Source: Armatimonadota bacterium (GTDB lineage: Bacteria > Armatimonadota > JAAZEB01). From it: a stretch of 42,544 nucleotides of DNA. A program made the position numbers and the translations under genes. Below the pieces are notes generated by a model. It ran no database searches. It saw only the letters and a program-made list of their open reading frames with translations, and was not told where the DNA came from. The stretch spans positions 1 through 42,544 of the forward strand of contig JAAZEM010000018.1 of assembly GCA_012512265.1 (NCBI GenBank), in the 5' to 3' direction. The first letter of the stretch is position 1. Every line of letters begins with the position of its first letter. Positions 14,992 to 23,019 of the stretch are shown piece after piece.

Positions 14992-16677
14992 TTGGACCAG
15001 AGGCCAGAGATACCAGGCAAAACAATCCTCCGCGTCATGGTGGTAGCGTGCCTGGTGGGCATCATTGTCGTGGTAGACCTGGCGCTGTTGCCACAGGTGG
15101 AAGGGGCGTTCATCTACTACCTGGCGATTGTGCTGGCAACGAACTGGTTTGGCGGGTGGGGCATACTCCTCGTTCCGATCTCGCTCGGCCTATACCACTG
15201 GAACGTTGCGGTCACTCTTCCTCCTGGGGTACGCTACCCCTATCTCGAGGATCTGACGAGTCTCATCAGCTTCTCGCTCATCGCGGCGCTCACGCTGCAG
15301 GCGCGGGAACGGTATCACCGCGTCCTCGCCGCGGAGCGCGAGCAGGAGAGGCTGCGCGAGGCCGCCGAGGCGCGAGGCACGCGCCTGGAGGCGCTCTATC
15401 GCGTCGCCAGCGCCGCCAACGTCTCGCGTGATCCGGAGGAGTTCCTCTCGCTCATCCTGGACGAGGTGCGCCGTCTGATCCCGCACACCGCGGCGGCCAC
15501 GGTCTTGGAGCGCGTGGATAGCCACCTGGTTCGCCGGGCGGCCAGCGGGCCGTTGCCCTCGGTGGCGATCGGAGAGAAGATCCCTCTCGGGCACGGCATC
15601 GCGGGGCGCGTCGCCGCTTATGGAGAGCCGGTGATTCTCGAAGGCGCCGCGTTTCAGCAGGCGTTCATCGAGAGTCCCTATCTGCGCGCTCTCCACCCCG
15701 GCGCCGCTGCCGGAGTGCCCCTGCAGATCAAAGGGGAGGAGACCGGAAGTATTGTCCTCTTTGGCGACCGCGACGCGCACTTCTCGGCCGATGACATTCG
15801 TGTGCTCCAATCGATCGCCTCCGAAGCCGCGCTGGTGTTGCGGGAGATGCACCTGCTCGCCAGCCTGACCCGCACCAACGAGGAGCTGCAGGAACGCCAG
15901 CGCATCCTGGATGAGCAGCTCGATCTGGCGCGCGACGTTCAGAAGGCGATCATCTCCGTTTGCCCGGAGCAGTGTACTCTCGGGCCTTTCCAGACCGCGG
16001 CATATCATGCTTCAGCTCTGCAGGTGGGCGGGGATCTCCTCCGGATCATCCCCCAGGAGGAAGGGGCCGCCCTCTTCGTGGGCGATGTGATGGGGAAGGG
16101 CGTGCCGGCTGCCCTGCTGATGACGATGATGACCGCGGAACTAAGCAGCCCCACTGTCTCCGCGGATCGCCTCGAGGTGATCCTCCGGGATGCGAATCAC
16201 GCGCTCGCCCACAACATCGCGTCGCTCGATGCATCCGGGTTTGTCACGGTCTTCTACGCCTTTCTCTCCAAAGAGGGGCCGTGCGTCCGCTACGCGAGTG
16301 CCGGGCACCCGCCGGGATTGCTGGTCCATGCGGATGGCTCCATGGAGGCATTGGCGGCGCAGAGCCTCCCCCTGGGGGTCTTCGCCGATACGGAGTATGA
16401 GGCGAGGGAGCGCCGCCTGGCGCCGGGAGATCGCCTTCTCCTCTACACCGACGGATTGATCGAGGCACGCGACGGCTCCGGCGGATTCTACGGCTGCGAG
16501 CGTCTGGAACGCCTCCTCGCCGAGGCACGCCAGGCGTCGGCGCTCGACCTGCGTGACCGAATCGTGGCCGACGTGAACGCGTTCATGAAGGGGAATCCGC
16601 CTGCGGACGACATCGCGTTTCTCGTGGTGGCTGTTCAGGAAGAGGCTCCTCAAAGTAGCGAACCCGCGTCTTCTTGA
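14992..16677 (+). CDS. Membrane-linked GAF and SpoIIE/PP2C-type protein phosphatase
   Basis: This protein of about 561 residues is a signalling phosphatase of the RsbU/SpoIIE type, which typically dephosphorylates an anti-sigma-factor antagonist. The N-terminal 110 residues hold three to four hydrophobic helices (VMVVACLVGIIVVVDLALL; AFIYYLAIVLATNW; ILLVPISLGLYHW), as in KdpD-like sensor modules. A short coiled-coil and a GAF domain (about residues 140-310) follow, then a linker helix and the phosphatase domain. The phosphatase shows the metal-binding GGDLLRI...FVGDVMGKGVPAAL, YASAGHPPGLL, LLLYTDGLIEARD and ADDIAFLVV. TTG 14992 is preferred because GGAGGGG lies eight bases upstream; GTG 14956 gives the longest version. 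No partner kinase or sigma factor is adjacent. The last 95 bases overlap the end of ahbAB on the other strand. Confidence 0.9.
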   Translation: MDQRPEIPGKTILRVMVVACLVGIIVVVDLALLPQVEGAFIYYLAIVLATNWFGGWGILLVPISLGLYHWNVAVTLPPGVRYPYLEDLTSLISFSLIAALTLQARERYHRVLAAEREQERLREAAEARGTRLEALYRVASAANVSRDPEEFLSLILDEVRRLIPHTAAATVLERVDSHLVRRAASGPLPSVAIGEKIPLGHGIAGRVAAYGEPVILEGAAFQQAFIESPYLRALHPGAAAGVPLQIKGEETGSIVLFGDRDAHFSADDIRVLQSIASEAALVLREMHLLASLTRTNEELQERQRILDEQLDLARDVQKAIISVCPEQCTLGPFQTAAYHASALQVGGDLLRIIPQEEGAALFVGDVMGKGVPAALLMTMMTAELSSPTVSADRLEVILRDANHALAHNIASLDASGFVTVFYAFLSKEGPCVRYASAGHPPGLLVHADGSMEALAAQSLPLGVFADTEYEARERRLAPGDRLLLYTDGLIEARDGSGGFYGCERLERLLAEARQASALDLRDRIVADVNAFMKGNPPADDIAFLVVAVQEEAPQSSEPASS

Positions 16678-17659
16678 ACTCGCGGACGCTGTAAAGGATC
16701 GCGTGATCGTGGATACCGGCCGCGCCGGCCATCTCGCGCACGTGGCGCTCGCACTCTTCCTGGCTCCTCGCGTGAATCATGGTGAAGAGGGAATAGGGCC
16801 AGTCCGGGTAGCAGGGGCGCTGGTAGCAGTGGCTCACTGCGGGATAGCCAGCAAACTGTTGACCCACGGCGACTACGCGCTCGGCCGGCACGTTCCAGAC
16901 CACCATTCCGTTGGCGGTAAAGCCGGCGCGCCGGTGGAAGAGGACCGCGGCGAAGCGGCGCATCTCGCCGCCCTCGATGAACTGCCGCGCGTGAGCGAGT
17001 AGCTCCTCCTCCGCCATGCCGGCCTCTTTAGCCAGCGCGAGGAAAGGGTGCGCCACCAGCGGCAGATCGTTCTGGAGGGCGCGCACCGCGGCGATCTCCC
17101 GCGCGCTCAACCTCCTGGCGCCGGCGGAATCAGCAGTGCCCGATGGGGAAGCGGCGGTCGCGGGCAGGGCCGGATGGCCTCCGTCGTCGCCGCCAACATC
17201 CAGGATGACCCCAATCTTGAAGGTGCGCACCGTGGGGAAGAGGCGGACCTGGATGGCGCCGGCTTCCATACCGAGCCGGGTCGCTTCCGCGGGGAGATCG
17301 GCCTGCCCAGGGACAGTGAGCGTGAACCACAGGTTGAAGGCGTGGGCGCGTTCGTAGTTATGGCTCACCCCAGGATGGCGGTTGATCGCCGTGGCTGCTT
17401 GCTCCAGGATGCTTGGTGGCACCTGGGCGGCGACAAGACAGCTCTGATAGCCGAGGCGGCGGGAGTCGAAGATACCGCTGATCTGGCGGATGACGCGCTG
17501 TGCCTTGAGCTCGCTGATCCGGGAGAGGAGTTGCTCCTCGGAAAGGCCCAGGGCCTCGCCAAGCGCCGCGAAGGGGCGGGGATCGAGCGGGAACGCGCGC
17601 TGCACCCGCGAGAGGAGGCGGGCAGTGAGGGCATCACCGATCTCCAGTCCAGCCTCCAT
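16583..17659 (-). CDS. ahbAB: Siroheme decarboxylase, AhbA-AhbB fusion
   Basis: This 358-residue protein is made of two Lrp/AsnC-related halves, which together match the two subunits of siroheme decarboxylase. That enzyme converts siroheme to 12,18-didecarboxysiroheme in the alternative heme pathway (or NirD/L in heme d1 synthesis). Half A (about 1-165) has an HTH, IRQISGIFDSRRLGYQ and AFNLWFTLTVP. A Pro/Ala/Ser linker follows near 165-185. Half B has its HTH, MRRFAAVLFHRRAGF, NGMVVWNVP, CYQRPCYPDWPYSLFTMIHA and the terminal REFKKTRVRYF. In most organisms the two halves are separate proteins; one-chain fusions are also known in the family. ATG 17659 has GGAGAGAG upstream. The gene is 27 bases downstream of lipA on the same strand and so probably in one transcript with nadA and lipA. 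Confidence 0.88.
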   Translation of the reverse strand: MEAGLEIGDALTARLLSRVQRAFPLDPRPFAALGEALGLSEEQLLSRISELKAQRVIRQISGIFDSRRLGYQSCLVAAQVPPSILEQAATAINRHPGVSHNYERAHAFNLWFTLTVPGQADLPAEATRLGMEAGAIQVRLFPTVRTFKIGVILDVGGDDGGHPALPATAASPSGTADSAGARRLSAREIAAVRALQNDLPLVAHPFLALAKEAGMAEEELLAHARQFIEGGEMRRFAAVLFHRRAGFTANGMVVWNVPAERVVAVGQQFAGYPAVSHCYQRPCYPDWPYSLFTMIHARSQEECERHVREMAGAAGIHDHAILYSVREFKKTRVRYFEEPLPEQPPRETRCRPQADSPS

Positions 17660-17686
17660 GCGTCTCTCTCCGAAAAAGTGGCCGGG

Positions 17687-18556
17687 CTATCTGCCTCCCA
17701 GGGGAGCCTCAGCCTGCTCCGCGGCATGATAGGAGCTGCGCACCAGCGGCGCCGCCTCTACGTGCGTGAAGCCCATGGCGAGACCTTTCTCGCGAAGCGT
17801 CTCGAACTCCTCCGGCGTGTAGTAGCGCCGGATGGGGAGGTGATCCAGCGAGGGCCGCAGGTACTGCCCGAGCGTCAGGATATTGCACTCCACCGAGCGC
17901 AGGTCGGCCATCGTCTCCAGGATCTCGTCCCACTCCTCGCCCAGGCCAAGCATGATCCCCGATTTGGTGAGCGCATCCGGCGCCATCTCGCGGGCCATGC
18001 GCAGGACGGCGAGCGACCGCTGGTAATCCGCCTGGGGGCGCACTGAACGCTGCAGCGAGGCAACCGTCTCCAGGTTGTGGTTGAGGATGGTCGGGCGCGC
18101 ATCCATCACCACCTGCAGCGCCTCGCGGCTGCCCTTGAAGTCTGGGATCAGCACCTCGACGCTGCATCGCGGGGCCTGCCGGCGGATCGCTTGAATGGTG
18201 GCCGCGAAGATCGATGCGCCGCCATCGGCGAGGTCATCGCGGGTGACCGAGGTGATCACGGCATGGCGCAGGCCAAGGCGGACAACGGCGGCGGCGACGC
18301 GCTCCGGTTCCTCGGTGTCGTACTCCGTGGGCCGGCCTGTCGGCACCGCGCAGAAGGCGCAGTTGCGGGTGCATGTGTTTCCGAGGATCATGAAGGTCGC
18401 CGTGCGCCGCTCCCAACACTCGCCGATATTCGGGCAGCGAGCGCTCTCGCAGACCGTGTGGAGATGATGGCTTGAAACCAGGCGCTTCAGATCCCGGTAA
18501 TTCACGCCACCGGGTGCCGTGACCCGCAGCCACTCCGGGCGGACCGAGTGTGCCAA
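17687..18556 (-). CDS. lipA: Lipoyl synthase
   Basis: This 289-residue radical SAM enzyme inserts two sulfurs into octanoyl chains bound to lipoyl domains. Both cluster motifs are intact: the auxiliary cluster [12 protein letters not shown] (C36, C41, C47) and the radical [11 protein letters not shown] (C62, C66, C69). [42 protein letters not shown] and the C-terminal VRSSYHAAE, with the conserved serine that ligates the auxiliary cluster, are also present. Length is normal. TTG 18556 is the start, five bases after AAAGGGGG; there is no better candidate. Only 15 bases separate it from the nadA stop. No lipoyl transferase (lipB) is in the window. Confidence 0.97.
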   Translation of the reverse strand: MAHSVRPEWLRVTAPGGVNYRDLKRLVSSHHLHTVCESARCPNIGECWERRTATFMILGNTCTRNCAFCAVPTGRPTEYDTEEPERVAAAVVRLGLRHAVITSVTRDDLADGGASIFAATIQAIRRQAPRCSVEVLIPDFKGSREALQVVMDARPTILNHNLETVASLQRSVRPQADYQRSLAVLRMAREMAPDALTKSGIMLGLGEEWDEILETMADLRSVECNILTLGQYLRPSLDHLPIRRYYTPEEFETLREKGLAMGFTHVEAAPLVRSSYHAAEQAEAPLGGR

Positions 18557-18571
18557 ACCAACCCCCTTTGA

Positions 18572-19666
18572 CTACGCAAAGCCCAGCATGCGGTCGAGTG
18601 CCACGCGCGCCTGGGCAATGATATCGGGCGGCACCACAATCTCGTTGACCACTTCGCCCTGGAGCAGGTGGTCGAGAACCCACAGCAGATACATCGGGTG
18701 AATCCGGTACATCGTCGAGCAGGGGCAGACCACCGGATCGAGACAGAAGATCTGCTTGTCCGGCTGCTGCTGCGCCAGGCGGTGGACCAGGTTCACTTCG
18801 GTGCCGACGGCCCAGGTGGTGCCAGCGGGCGCCTCGGTGATGCGCTTGATGATGTACTCGGTGGAGCCATCATCATCCGCGGCTTGAACGACTTCATGGC
18901 GGCATTCCGGGTGCACGATCACGCGCACATCGGGATACTTCTCGCGCGCCGCGGCGATCTGCTCGACGGTGAAGCGCTGGTGTACCGAGCAGAAACCTTT
19001 CCACAGGATCACCCGGGCGTTGCGGAGCTGCTCCGGCGTGTTGCCACCCAGCTCTTGCTCGGGATCCCAAACCACGAGTTGATCCGTGGGGACGCCCAGC
19101 TTGACCGACGTGTTGCGGCCAAGGTGCTCGTCTGGGAAGAAGAGGAGCCGCTCTCCCTGCGAAAGCGCCCAGGTGATGATACTCACCGCGTTAGACGAGG
19201 TGCACACGGCGCCGCCGCGCTCGCCACAAAACGCTTTCAGGTCGGCACTGGAGTTGACGTAGGTGATCGGCACCGTGCCGTCGCCGACAACGGCAGTCAG
19301 TTGCTGCCAGCATGCCTCGACCTGCTCGCGGTTGGCCATATCGGCCATCGAGCATCCCGCCTCCAGGTTGGGGAGGATGACGCGCTGGTGGTCCGCCGCG
19401 AGGATATCGGCGCTCTCCGCCATGAAGTGGACGCCGCAAAAGACGATCGCCTTCGCCTCGCGCCGGCCGGCGGCCAGCCGCGAGAGTTTGAAGGAGTCGC
19501 CCGTGAAATCGACGTGCTTGATGATCTCGTCACGCTGGTAGTGGTGGCCCAGAATCACCACCTCGCTGCCGAGCGCCGATCTGGCCGCGGCGATGCGTGC
19601 GTCCAACTCCTCCGGCTTCAGCCGGTGATACTCTTCCGGAAGCGGTTTCTGGATCAAAATCGACAT
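18572..19666 (-). CDS. nadA: Quinolinate synthase A
   Basis: This 4Fe-4S enzyme, 364 residues, condenses iminoaspartate with dihydroxyacetone phosphate to quinolinate, the precursor of NAD. Seen are ILGHHYQRDEI, FTGDSFKLSRLA, IVFCGVHFMAE, LEAGCSMADM (C105), TYVNSSADLKAF, CTSSNA, FFPDEHLGRNT, HPEC and PVVCPCSTMYRI, so all three conserved cluster cysteines are present. ATG 19666 is preferred over GTG 19672 because AGAGGA then has an eight-base spacer. It is the first gene of a probable nadA-lipA-ahbAB transcript from a near-consensus promoter about 300 bases upstream. The leader is long and structured. NadB and NadC are not in the window. Confidence 0.97.
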   Translation of the reverse strand: MSILIQKPLPEEYHRLKPEELDARIAAARSALGSEVVILGHHYQRDEIIKHVDFTGDSFKLSRLAAGRREAKAIVFCGVHFMAESADILAADHQRVILPNLEAGCSMADMANREQVEACWQQLTAVVGDGTVPITYVNSSADLKAFCGERGGAVCTSSNAVSIITWALSQGERLLFFPDEHLGRNTSVKLGVPTDQLVVWDPEQELGGNTPEQLRNARVILWKGFCSVHQRFTVEQIAAAREKYPDVRVIVHPECRHEVVQAADDDGSTEYIIKRITEAPAGTTWAVGTEVNLVHRLAQQQPDKQIFCLDPVVCPCSTMYRIHPMYLLWVLDHLLQGEVVNEIVVPPDIIAQARVALDRMLGFA

Positions 19667-19957
19667 CAGCACAATCCTCTGCCTGGTTCCCCCTTGGGAC
19701 TCCGCGATAAAGATCGAGATGGCTGCCCCACGCGCGAAGCTGAAGCTCCGCGCTGCTTCTCAGCAAAGCCCTTCGGGCTTCCCCTCCCAGCCCGCGCCAC
19801 TCCGACTCGTCCGGGAATGCGAACCGGCCCAGCCCGGCAGGGCTTCGCTCACAAGCAGCGCGGGGATTGATCCCCGCGCGCCAGGTTGCGCGCCAGCTTC
19901 GAGGCTTCGGGATCCTTATCTCGGAACAACTGCTGGCTCTCCCAAATAGACTCCAGG
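19667..19957 (-). promoter_or_regulatory. Long structured leader of nadA-lipA-ahbAB (candidate riboregulator)
   Basis: About 290 bases lie between the predicted transcription start and nadA. On the minus strand they contain hairpin A, a perfect 10-base-pair stem with a 2-base loop (19858-19879), and a palindromic GCGCGC...GCGCGC element (19876-19893). A 9-base-pair long-range pairing P1 joins GCGCTGCTT (19861-19853) to AAGCAGCGC (19758-19750). P1 encloses two smaller hairpins, AGCCC/GGGCT and AAGCCC-GAA-GGGCTT. Hairpin A and P1 both use bases 19858-19861, so they exclude each other at that point. I recognise no known riboswitch consensus. The function is inferred from length and structure only. 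Confidence 0.4.
19849..19929 (-). other. Possible 26-codon leader peptide in the nadA leader
   Basis: TTG at 19929 follows GGGAGAG at a seven-base spacing and opens 26 codons (FRDKDPEASKLARNLARG...SPRCL after the start), ending in TGA just before the P1 strand at 19853-19861. A ribosome on it would melt hairpin A and could alter P1. It matches no known protein and may be a chance reading frame. Confidence 0.25.
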
Positions 19958-19964
19958 CAGCCTC

Positions 19965-19994
19965 ATTCTATACCCTTCCTGCTTGGGGTGTCAA
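19965..19994 (-). promoter_or_regulatory. Promoter of the nadA operon
   Basis: On the minus strand a perfect TTGACA (19994-19989) is followed after 18 bases by TAGAAT (19970-19965), five of six matches to TATAAT. TATAGA with a 16-base spacer overlaps it. Transcription would begin near 19957, about 290 bases before nadA. Confidence 0.75.
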
Positions 19995-20111
19995 GGAAGC
20001 ACAAGGAGTGGGGGAACCCCATGCAAAGGCTGCTGGAAGGAGGCGTTTACACCGCCGGCCCTCTCCTCCCGCGAGGGGACCGGGATCGCGCGCGGCCCCC
20101 GATTCGTGGAA

Positions 20112-20762
20112 TCAAGGCGCGAGGACCGTGACCCGAGCGGAATCCTGGAAGTTGCCGGCCACGGCGCGTACAGTGCCGGTACCGGCGCGGAGGGCCCGGA
20201 ACCGGCCGTGGGCGTCGATGCTGCCGATGCCCCCCTCAACGATCCACGTAGGCACCTTGCGCACAGGCACGCCCCCGGAGATGCTCACCTGGAAGGGCAC
20301 GCTCTCACCGACCCTGACCTTCACGTCTTGGGGGGTGACTGCCACGCCGGCGACATCATCGATCCCGAGGTGGGCGGGCGCGAGTGCCACGGCAATGGTC
20401 GAGAACGAGCCGAAGTCCGTCTCTACAAAGACGCGCACGGGGAGGCGACCTGCCCCCTCGAAGGTGGCTTCGAGCGTTCCCTTGGGAACGTTTTCAAACT
20501 CGAAGCGGCCCTCGTCATCCGTGGTGGTGCGGTAGGGGAGTCCGCCGGGTGTCCGGAGGGAGACCCGCGCGCCGGCCAGCGGCGCGTCCGGATCCTCCGC
20601 GAAGACCACCACGCCGCGCACGGATCCGGTGCTCCCCCCACCGCCCACCGGGATGCTGCCGTCGGTCAGGCATCCCGAGAGGGCCATCAGGAGCAAGCAC
20701 GCGGCGACGCCGGCGAGGGCACGGCGCAAGAAGCCCAACCCGAGACGCAGGCGCGCGTTCAC
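20112..20762 (-). CDS. Lipoprotein with carboxypeptidase-regulatory-like and Ig-like domains
   Basis: This is a predicted exported lipoprotein of 216 residues. A basic N-terminus and hydrophobic stretch end in a lipobox, LLLMALSGC, near residue 31. A Gly/Ser linker follows. The next domain is of the carboxypeptidase regulatory/CnaB kind (VRGVVVF...LAGARVSL...TTDDEGRFEFENVPKGTLEATF). The last is a bacterial Ig-like domain (VAVTPQDVKVRVGESVPFQV...GSIDAHGRFRALRAGTGTVRAV). Such proteins are usually surface-located binding or structural proteins; no ligand can be named. The start codon is GTG 20762, which overlaps the stop of the upstream regulator as GTGA, with GGAGAGAG upstream. The two are therefore almost certainly translated from one transcript. 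Confidence 0.8.
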   Translation of the reverse strand: MNARLRLGLGFLRRALAGVAACLLLMALSGCLTDGSIPVGGGGSTGSVRGVVVFAEDPDAPLAGARVSLRTPGGLPYRTTTDDEGRFEFENVPKGTLEATFEGAGRLPVRVFVETDFGSFSTIAVALAPAHLGIDDVAGVAVTPQDVKVRVGESVPFQVSISGGVPVRKVPTWIVEGGIGSIDAHGRFRALRAGTGTVRAVAGNFQDSARVTVLAP

Positions 20763-22600
20763 GGCGAAGCTCTCTCCGCGGTGAATCGACGTTCCAGGGG
20801 CGGCCACTCGGCCCCCTCCAGGAACCGGCGCGCTTCCTCCTCACGACCCAACAGCGCGAGGATACGGGCGCGTTCCAGGTAAACCTGCTCTCGCTCTTCC
20901 TCCTCCAGCAGGCCATCCTCGAGCCCGTGGCTACGCACATCGGCACGGAGGCGGTCGATGCGCGCAACCGCGGCGGCAGAGTGCTCGTCGGCAACGCCCA
21001 CTTCGCCCCTCTCCAGCGCGATGCGCGCCAGAGCCCCGTGCCCGCGGGCCTGCAGCTCCGGCACCTCGATCTCGACCGCGATCTCAATCGCGCGCTGCGC
21101 CGAGCGACTCGCCTCCTCCATGCGGCCGAGGGCCAGTCCAGCGAGGGACAATCCCACGTGCGCGGCGGCCTCAATCTCGCGCGCGCCGATGCGGTCGGAA
21201 AGCTCCAGCGCGGTGCCGCACAGCGTGGCGGCGCGCTCCGGCTGGCCCAGGCGCAGTTCCGCGACGCCGCTGCGCTCGGTCAGAAGTGCCTCATAATAGG
21301 GAACATGCTGGTCGCGGGCGATGCTCGTGGCCTGGCGATAGTGGTAGAGGGCTTCGCGCGGGCGCCCACTGCGCAGGTAGGCGTCGCCCAGGTGCTGGTG
21401 CGCATAGAGTACCGAGCGCTGCGAGCCGGTTTGCAGCGCGAGTTGCAGGGCGTCTTTGCCCAGCTCCTTGGCGGTGTCGTACTGGCCGATGCTTGCGTAA
21501 AGCCCGCACAGCCAGGCGCGCGTCACCGCTGTGCGCCCGGCATCGCCCACAAAGCGGGCGATCTCCAGGGCGCGGTGCAGGCGCTGGTGGGCTTCGCCGA
21601 GCCGGCCAAGGGCAAACGCGCACACCCCGAGGTTGATCTGCGCTTCGATATGCTGCTCGCGATGGCTCAGCTTCTCTGCGTCATCCTGGCACTCGCGGGC
21701 GATCGCCGCGGCGGCCTCGTAATCGCCACAGTCGATGTAGACGTTGGCGATGTTGGCATGCACATAGAGGCGGCCGAAGGTGGCGGCCTGTTCATCGGGG
21801 CTGGTGTCGATGATCTGTAGCGCGGCGTCAAACTGCTCCAGCGCCTGCCGATACTCTCCGAGATGCTCGTAAACACACCCGATGCAGAGCGTGCCTTTCC
21901 ACCGGCTCCACCAATCCTCGGCCTCCGCGACCATGCGCGACTGCTCCAGGGCAGCCTCCGGACGCCCGAGCTGCAGCAACACGTTCGCAAGACTCAGACG
22001 GGCGCTCAACTCCTCCTCGCGGTTCCCACCCTGATGGAAGAGATCGATTGCGCGCTCCAGGGATGCCCGCGCCGAATCATGCTCGCCGAGACGGATGCGC
22101 GCGTTGCCAATCCGCAAGTGCGCGTCTGCCACCGCCCGGAGGTCATCCAGTTCACGCCCCAGGGAGATGATGCGCTCGCAGGTGGAGATGAGCCCCTTCA
22201 GGTCTGCCGGCAACTCCTGAGCGCGCGCCAATTCGCGCAGGTGCTCGAACGCCTCGCGCAGTCGCCGGCGCTCCAGATCCGCACGCTCGGCCTGAAGCCG
22301 CTCGATCTCCTGCTGGATGCGCTTCCGCTCCTCGACCAGCTCCGCCTGCGCCTTCTCGACCTGCTCTTCGAAATCGTCGCCCTGGGCGTAGAAGTAGCTG
22401 AGGCTCTTTCCGGTGCGCGCGGCAATCTGCTGGAGACGGTGCGGCTGCGCCAGCGTGGAGCCGGCGACGTACTGGTAGATGAGCGCGCGCGAGCAGCCAA
22501 TCTCCTTCGCCAGCTCTTCGAGGGAGAGACCCGCCGCCTCTGCGGCGCGCTGAATGCGCGTGCCCTGTGCCCGCCTTCCCTCTCGCGTCGAAAGATCCAT
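20759..22600 (-). CDS. HTH-domain regulator with coiled coil and TPR array
   Basis: This is a 613-residue cytoplasmic protein. An N-terminal XRE-like helix-turn-helix (AEAAGLSLEELAKEIGCSRALIYQYVAGSTLAQPHRLQQIA, about residues 18-60) is followed by a KSLSYFYAQ segment typical of such proteins. A strongly charged coiled coil (about 80-120) comes next. About ten tetratricopeptide-like repeats follow (for example LRIGNARIRLGEHDSARASLERAI and HLGDAYLRSGRPREALYHYRQA), covering most of residues 150-590. The layout resembles peptide-sensing TPR regulators of Firmicutes (Rap/PlcR/MalT-like logic), but no ligand can be inferred. It has its own promoter (22655-22683) and a 14-base palindrome in its leader that it may bind. 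The ribosome site before ATG 22600 is weak. Confidence 0.82.
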   Translation of the reverse strand: MDLSTREGRRAQGTRIQRAAEAAGLSLEELAKEIGCSRALIYQYVAGSTLAQPHRLQQIAARTGKSLSYFYAQGDDFEEQVEKAQAELVEERKRIQQEIERLQAERADLERRRLREAFEHLRELARAQELPADLKGLISTCERIISLGRELDDLRAVADAHLRIGNARIRLGEHDSARASLERAIDLFHQGGNREEELSARLSLANVLLQLGRPEAALEQSRMVAEAEDWWSRWKGTLCIGCVYEHLGEYRQALEQFDAALQIIDTSPDEQAATFGRLYVHANIANVYIDCGDYEAAAAIARECQDDAEKLSHREQHIEAQINLGVCAFALGRLGEAHQRLHRALEIARFVGDAGRTAVTRAWLCGLYASIGQYDTAKELGKDALQLALQTGSQRSVLYAHQHLGDAYLRSGRPREALYHYRQATSIARDQHVPYYEALLTERSGVAELRLGQPERAATLCGTALELSDRIGAREIEAAAHVGLSLAGLALGRMEEASRSAQRAIEIAVEIEVPELQARGHGALARIALERGEVGVADEHSAAAVARIDRLRADVRSHGLEDGLLEEEEREQVYLERARILALLGREEEARRFLEGAEWPPLERRFTAERASP

Positions 22601-22625
22601 CGTCGTGACTGGTCCGTTCCCTCAC

Positions 22626-22639
22626 TCAGACGCGTCTGA
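22626..22639. promoter_or_regulatory. 14-base perfect palindrome, candidate operator
   Basis: TCAGACGCGTCTGA is its own reverse complement. It lies between the -10 element (22655-22660) and the start codon (22600) of the HTH/TPR gene, roughly 10 to 20 bases after the expected transcription start. That is a usual place for an autorepressor site. Binding is inferred. Confidence 0.45.
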
Positions 22640-22654
22640 ACCCGACTTGGCCCC

Positions 22655-22683
22655 AGTATACCATGCCCGCGTATCGCTTGCAA
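22655..22683 (-). promoter_or_regulatory. Promoter of the HTH/TPR-lipoprotein pair
   Basis: On the minus strand TTGCAA (22683-22678) and TATACT (22660-22655) are 17 bases apart. Each matches the sigma-70 consensus at four or five of six positions. Confidence 0.7.
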
Positions 22684-23019
22684 GGGGAACGGCGGCCCTG
22701 CCCTTGGGACGCGGTCGATACCCCGGATGAAAGGGGTGGACACGGATGGGGAGGGTGGGTGTGCCTGGGGTTGTGCGAACCCCTCGGGGGTGGGGAAAGC
22801 GCGTTTACGGCGGGCTCTCTCTCGCCCCGAGCCCTGGGTGATGGGGGGGTGCCCATCGAGCGTTCGTAGAACAAGAAGGGGAACGCGGGAGTGCGTCGAA
22901 TGGGGCAAAGAGCCCGGTGACGACCCACCTTCCATCGCGCGTGCCGGGCCGGAGTGGGGCTTGACGCGGCGACGTGCCGGGGTGCCGTTGCTGCAAGGCG
23001 CACTGCTTCGGAGGATGCG
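22684..23019. other. Gap with no gene recognised
   Basis: These 336 bases lie between the divergent HTH/TPR and pseudopilin genes. They are rich in G runs on the plus strand (for example near 22740-22760 and 22845-22852). Short open frames exist on both strands but none has a convincing start, composition or recognisable protein. No clear plus-strand promoter was found for the pseudopilin; a TTGACG near 22962 lacks a matching -10. Confidence 0.5.

Noticed and set aside
19757-19830. T-box-like stretch (GGAGTGGCGCGGGC followed by a small hairpin) in the nadA leader
   Set aside because: It lacks the GGTGGnACCGCG core and a specifier stem; nadA is not a usual T-box target.
19919-19969. 16-codon frame MRLPGVYLGEP... 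at the nadA promoter
   Set aside because: Its ATG overlaps the -10 element, so it would not be in the predicted transcript.
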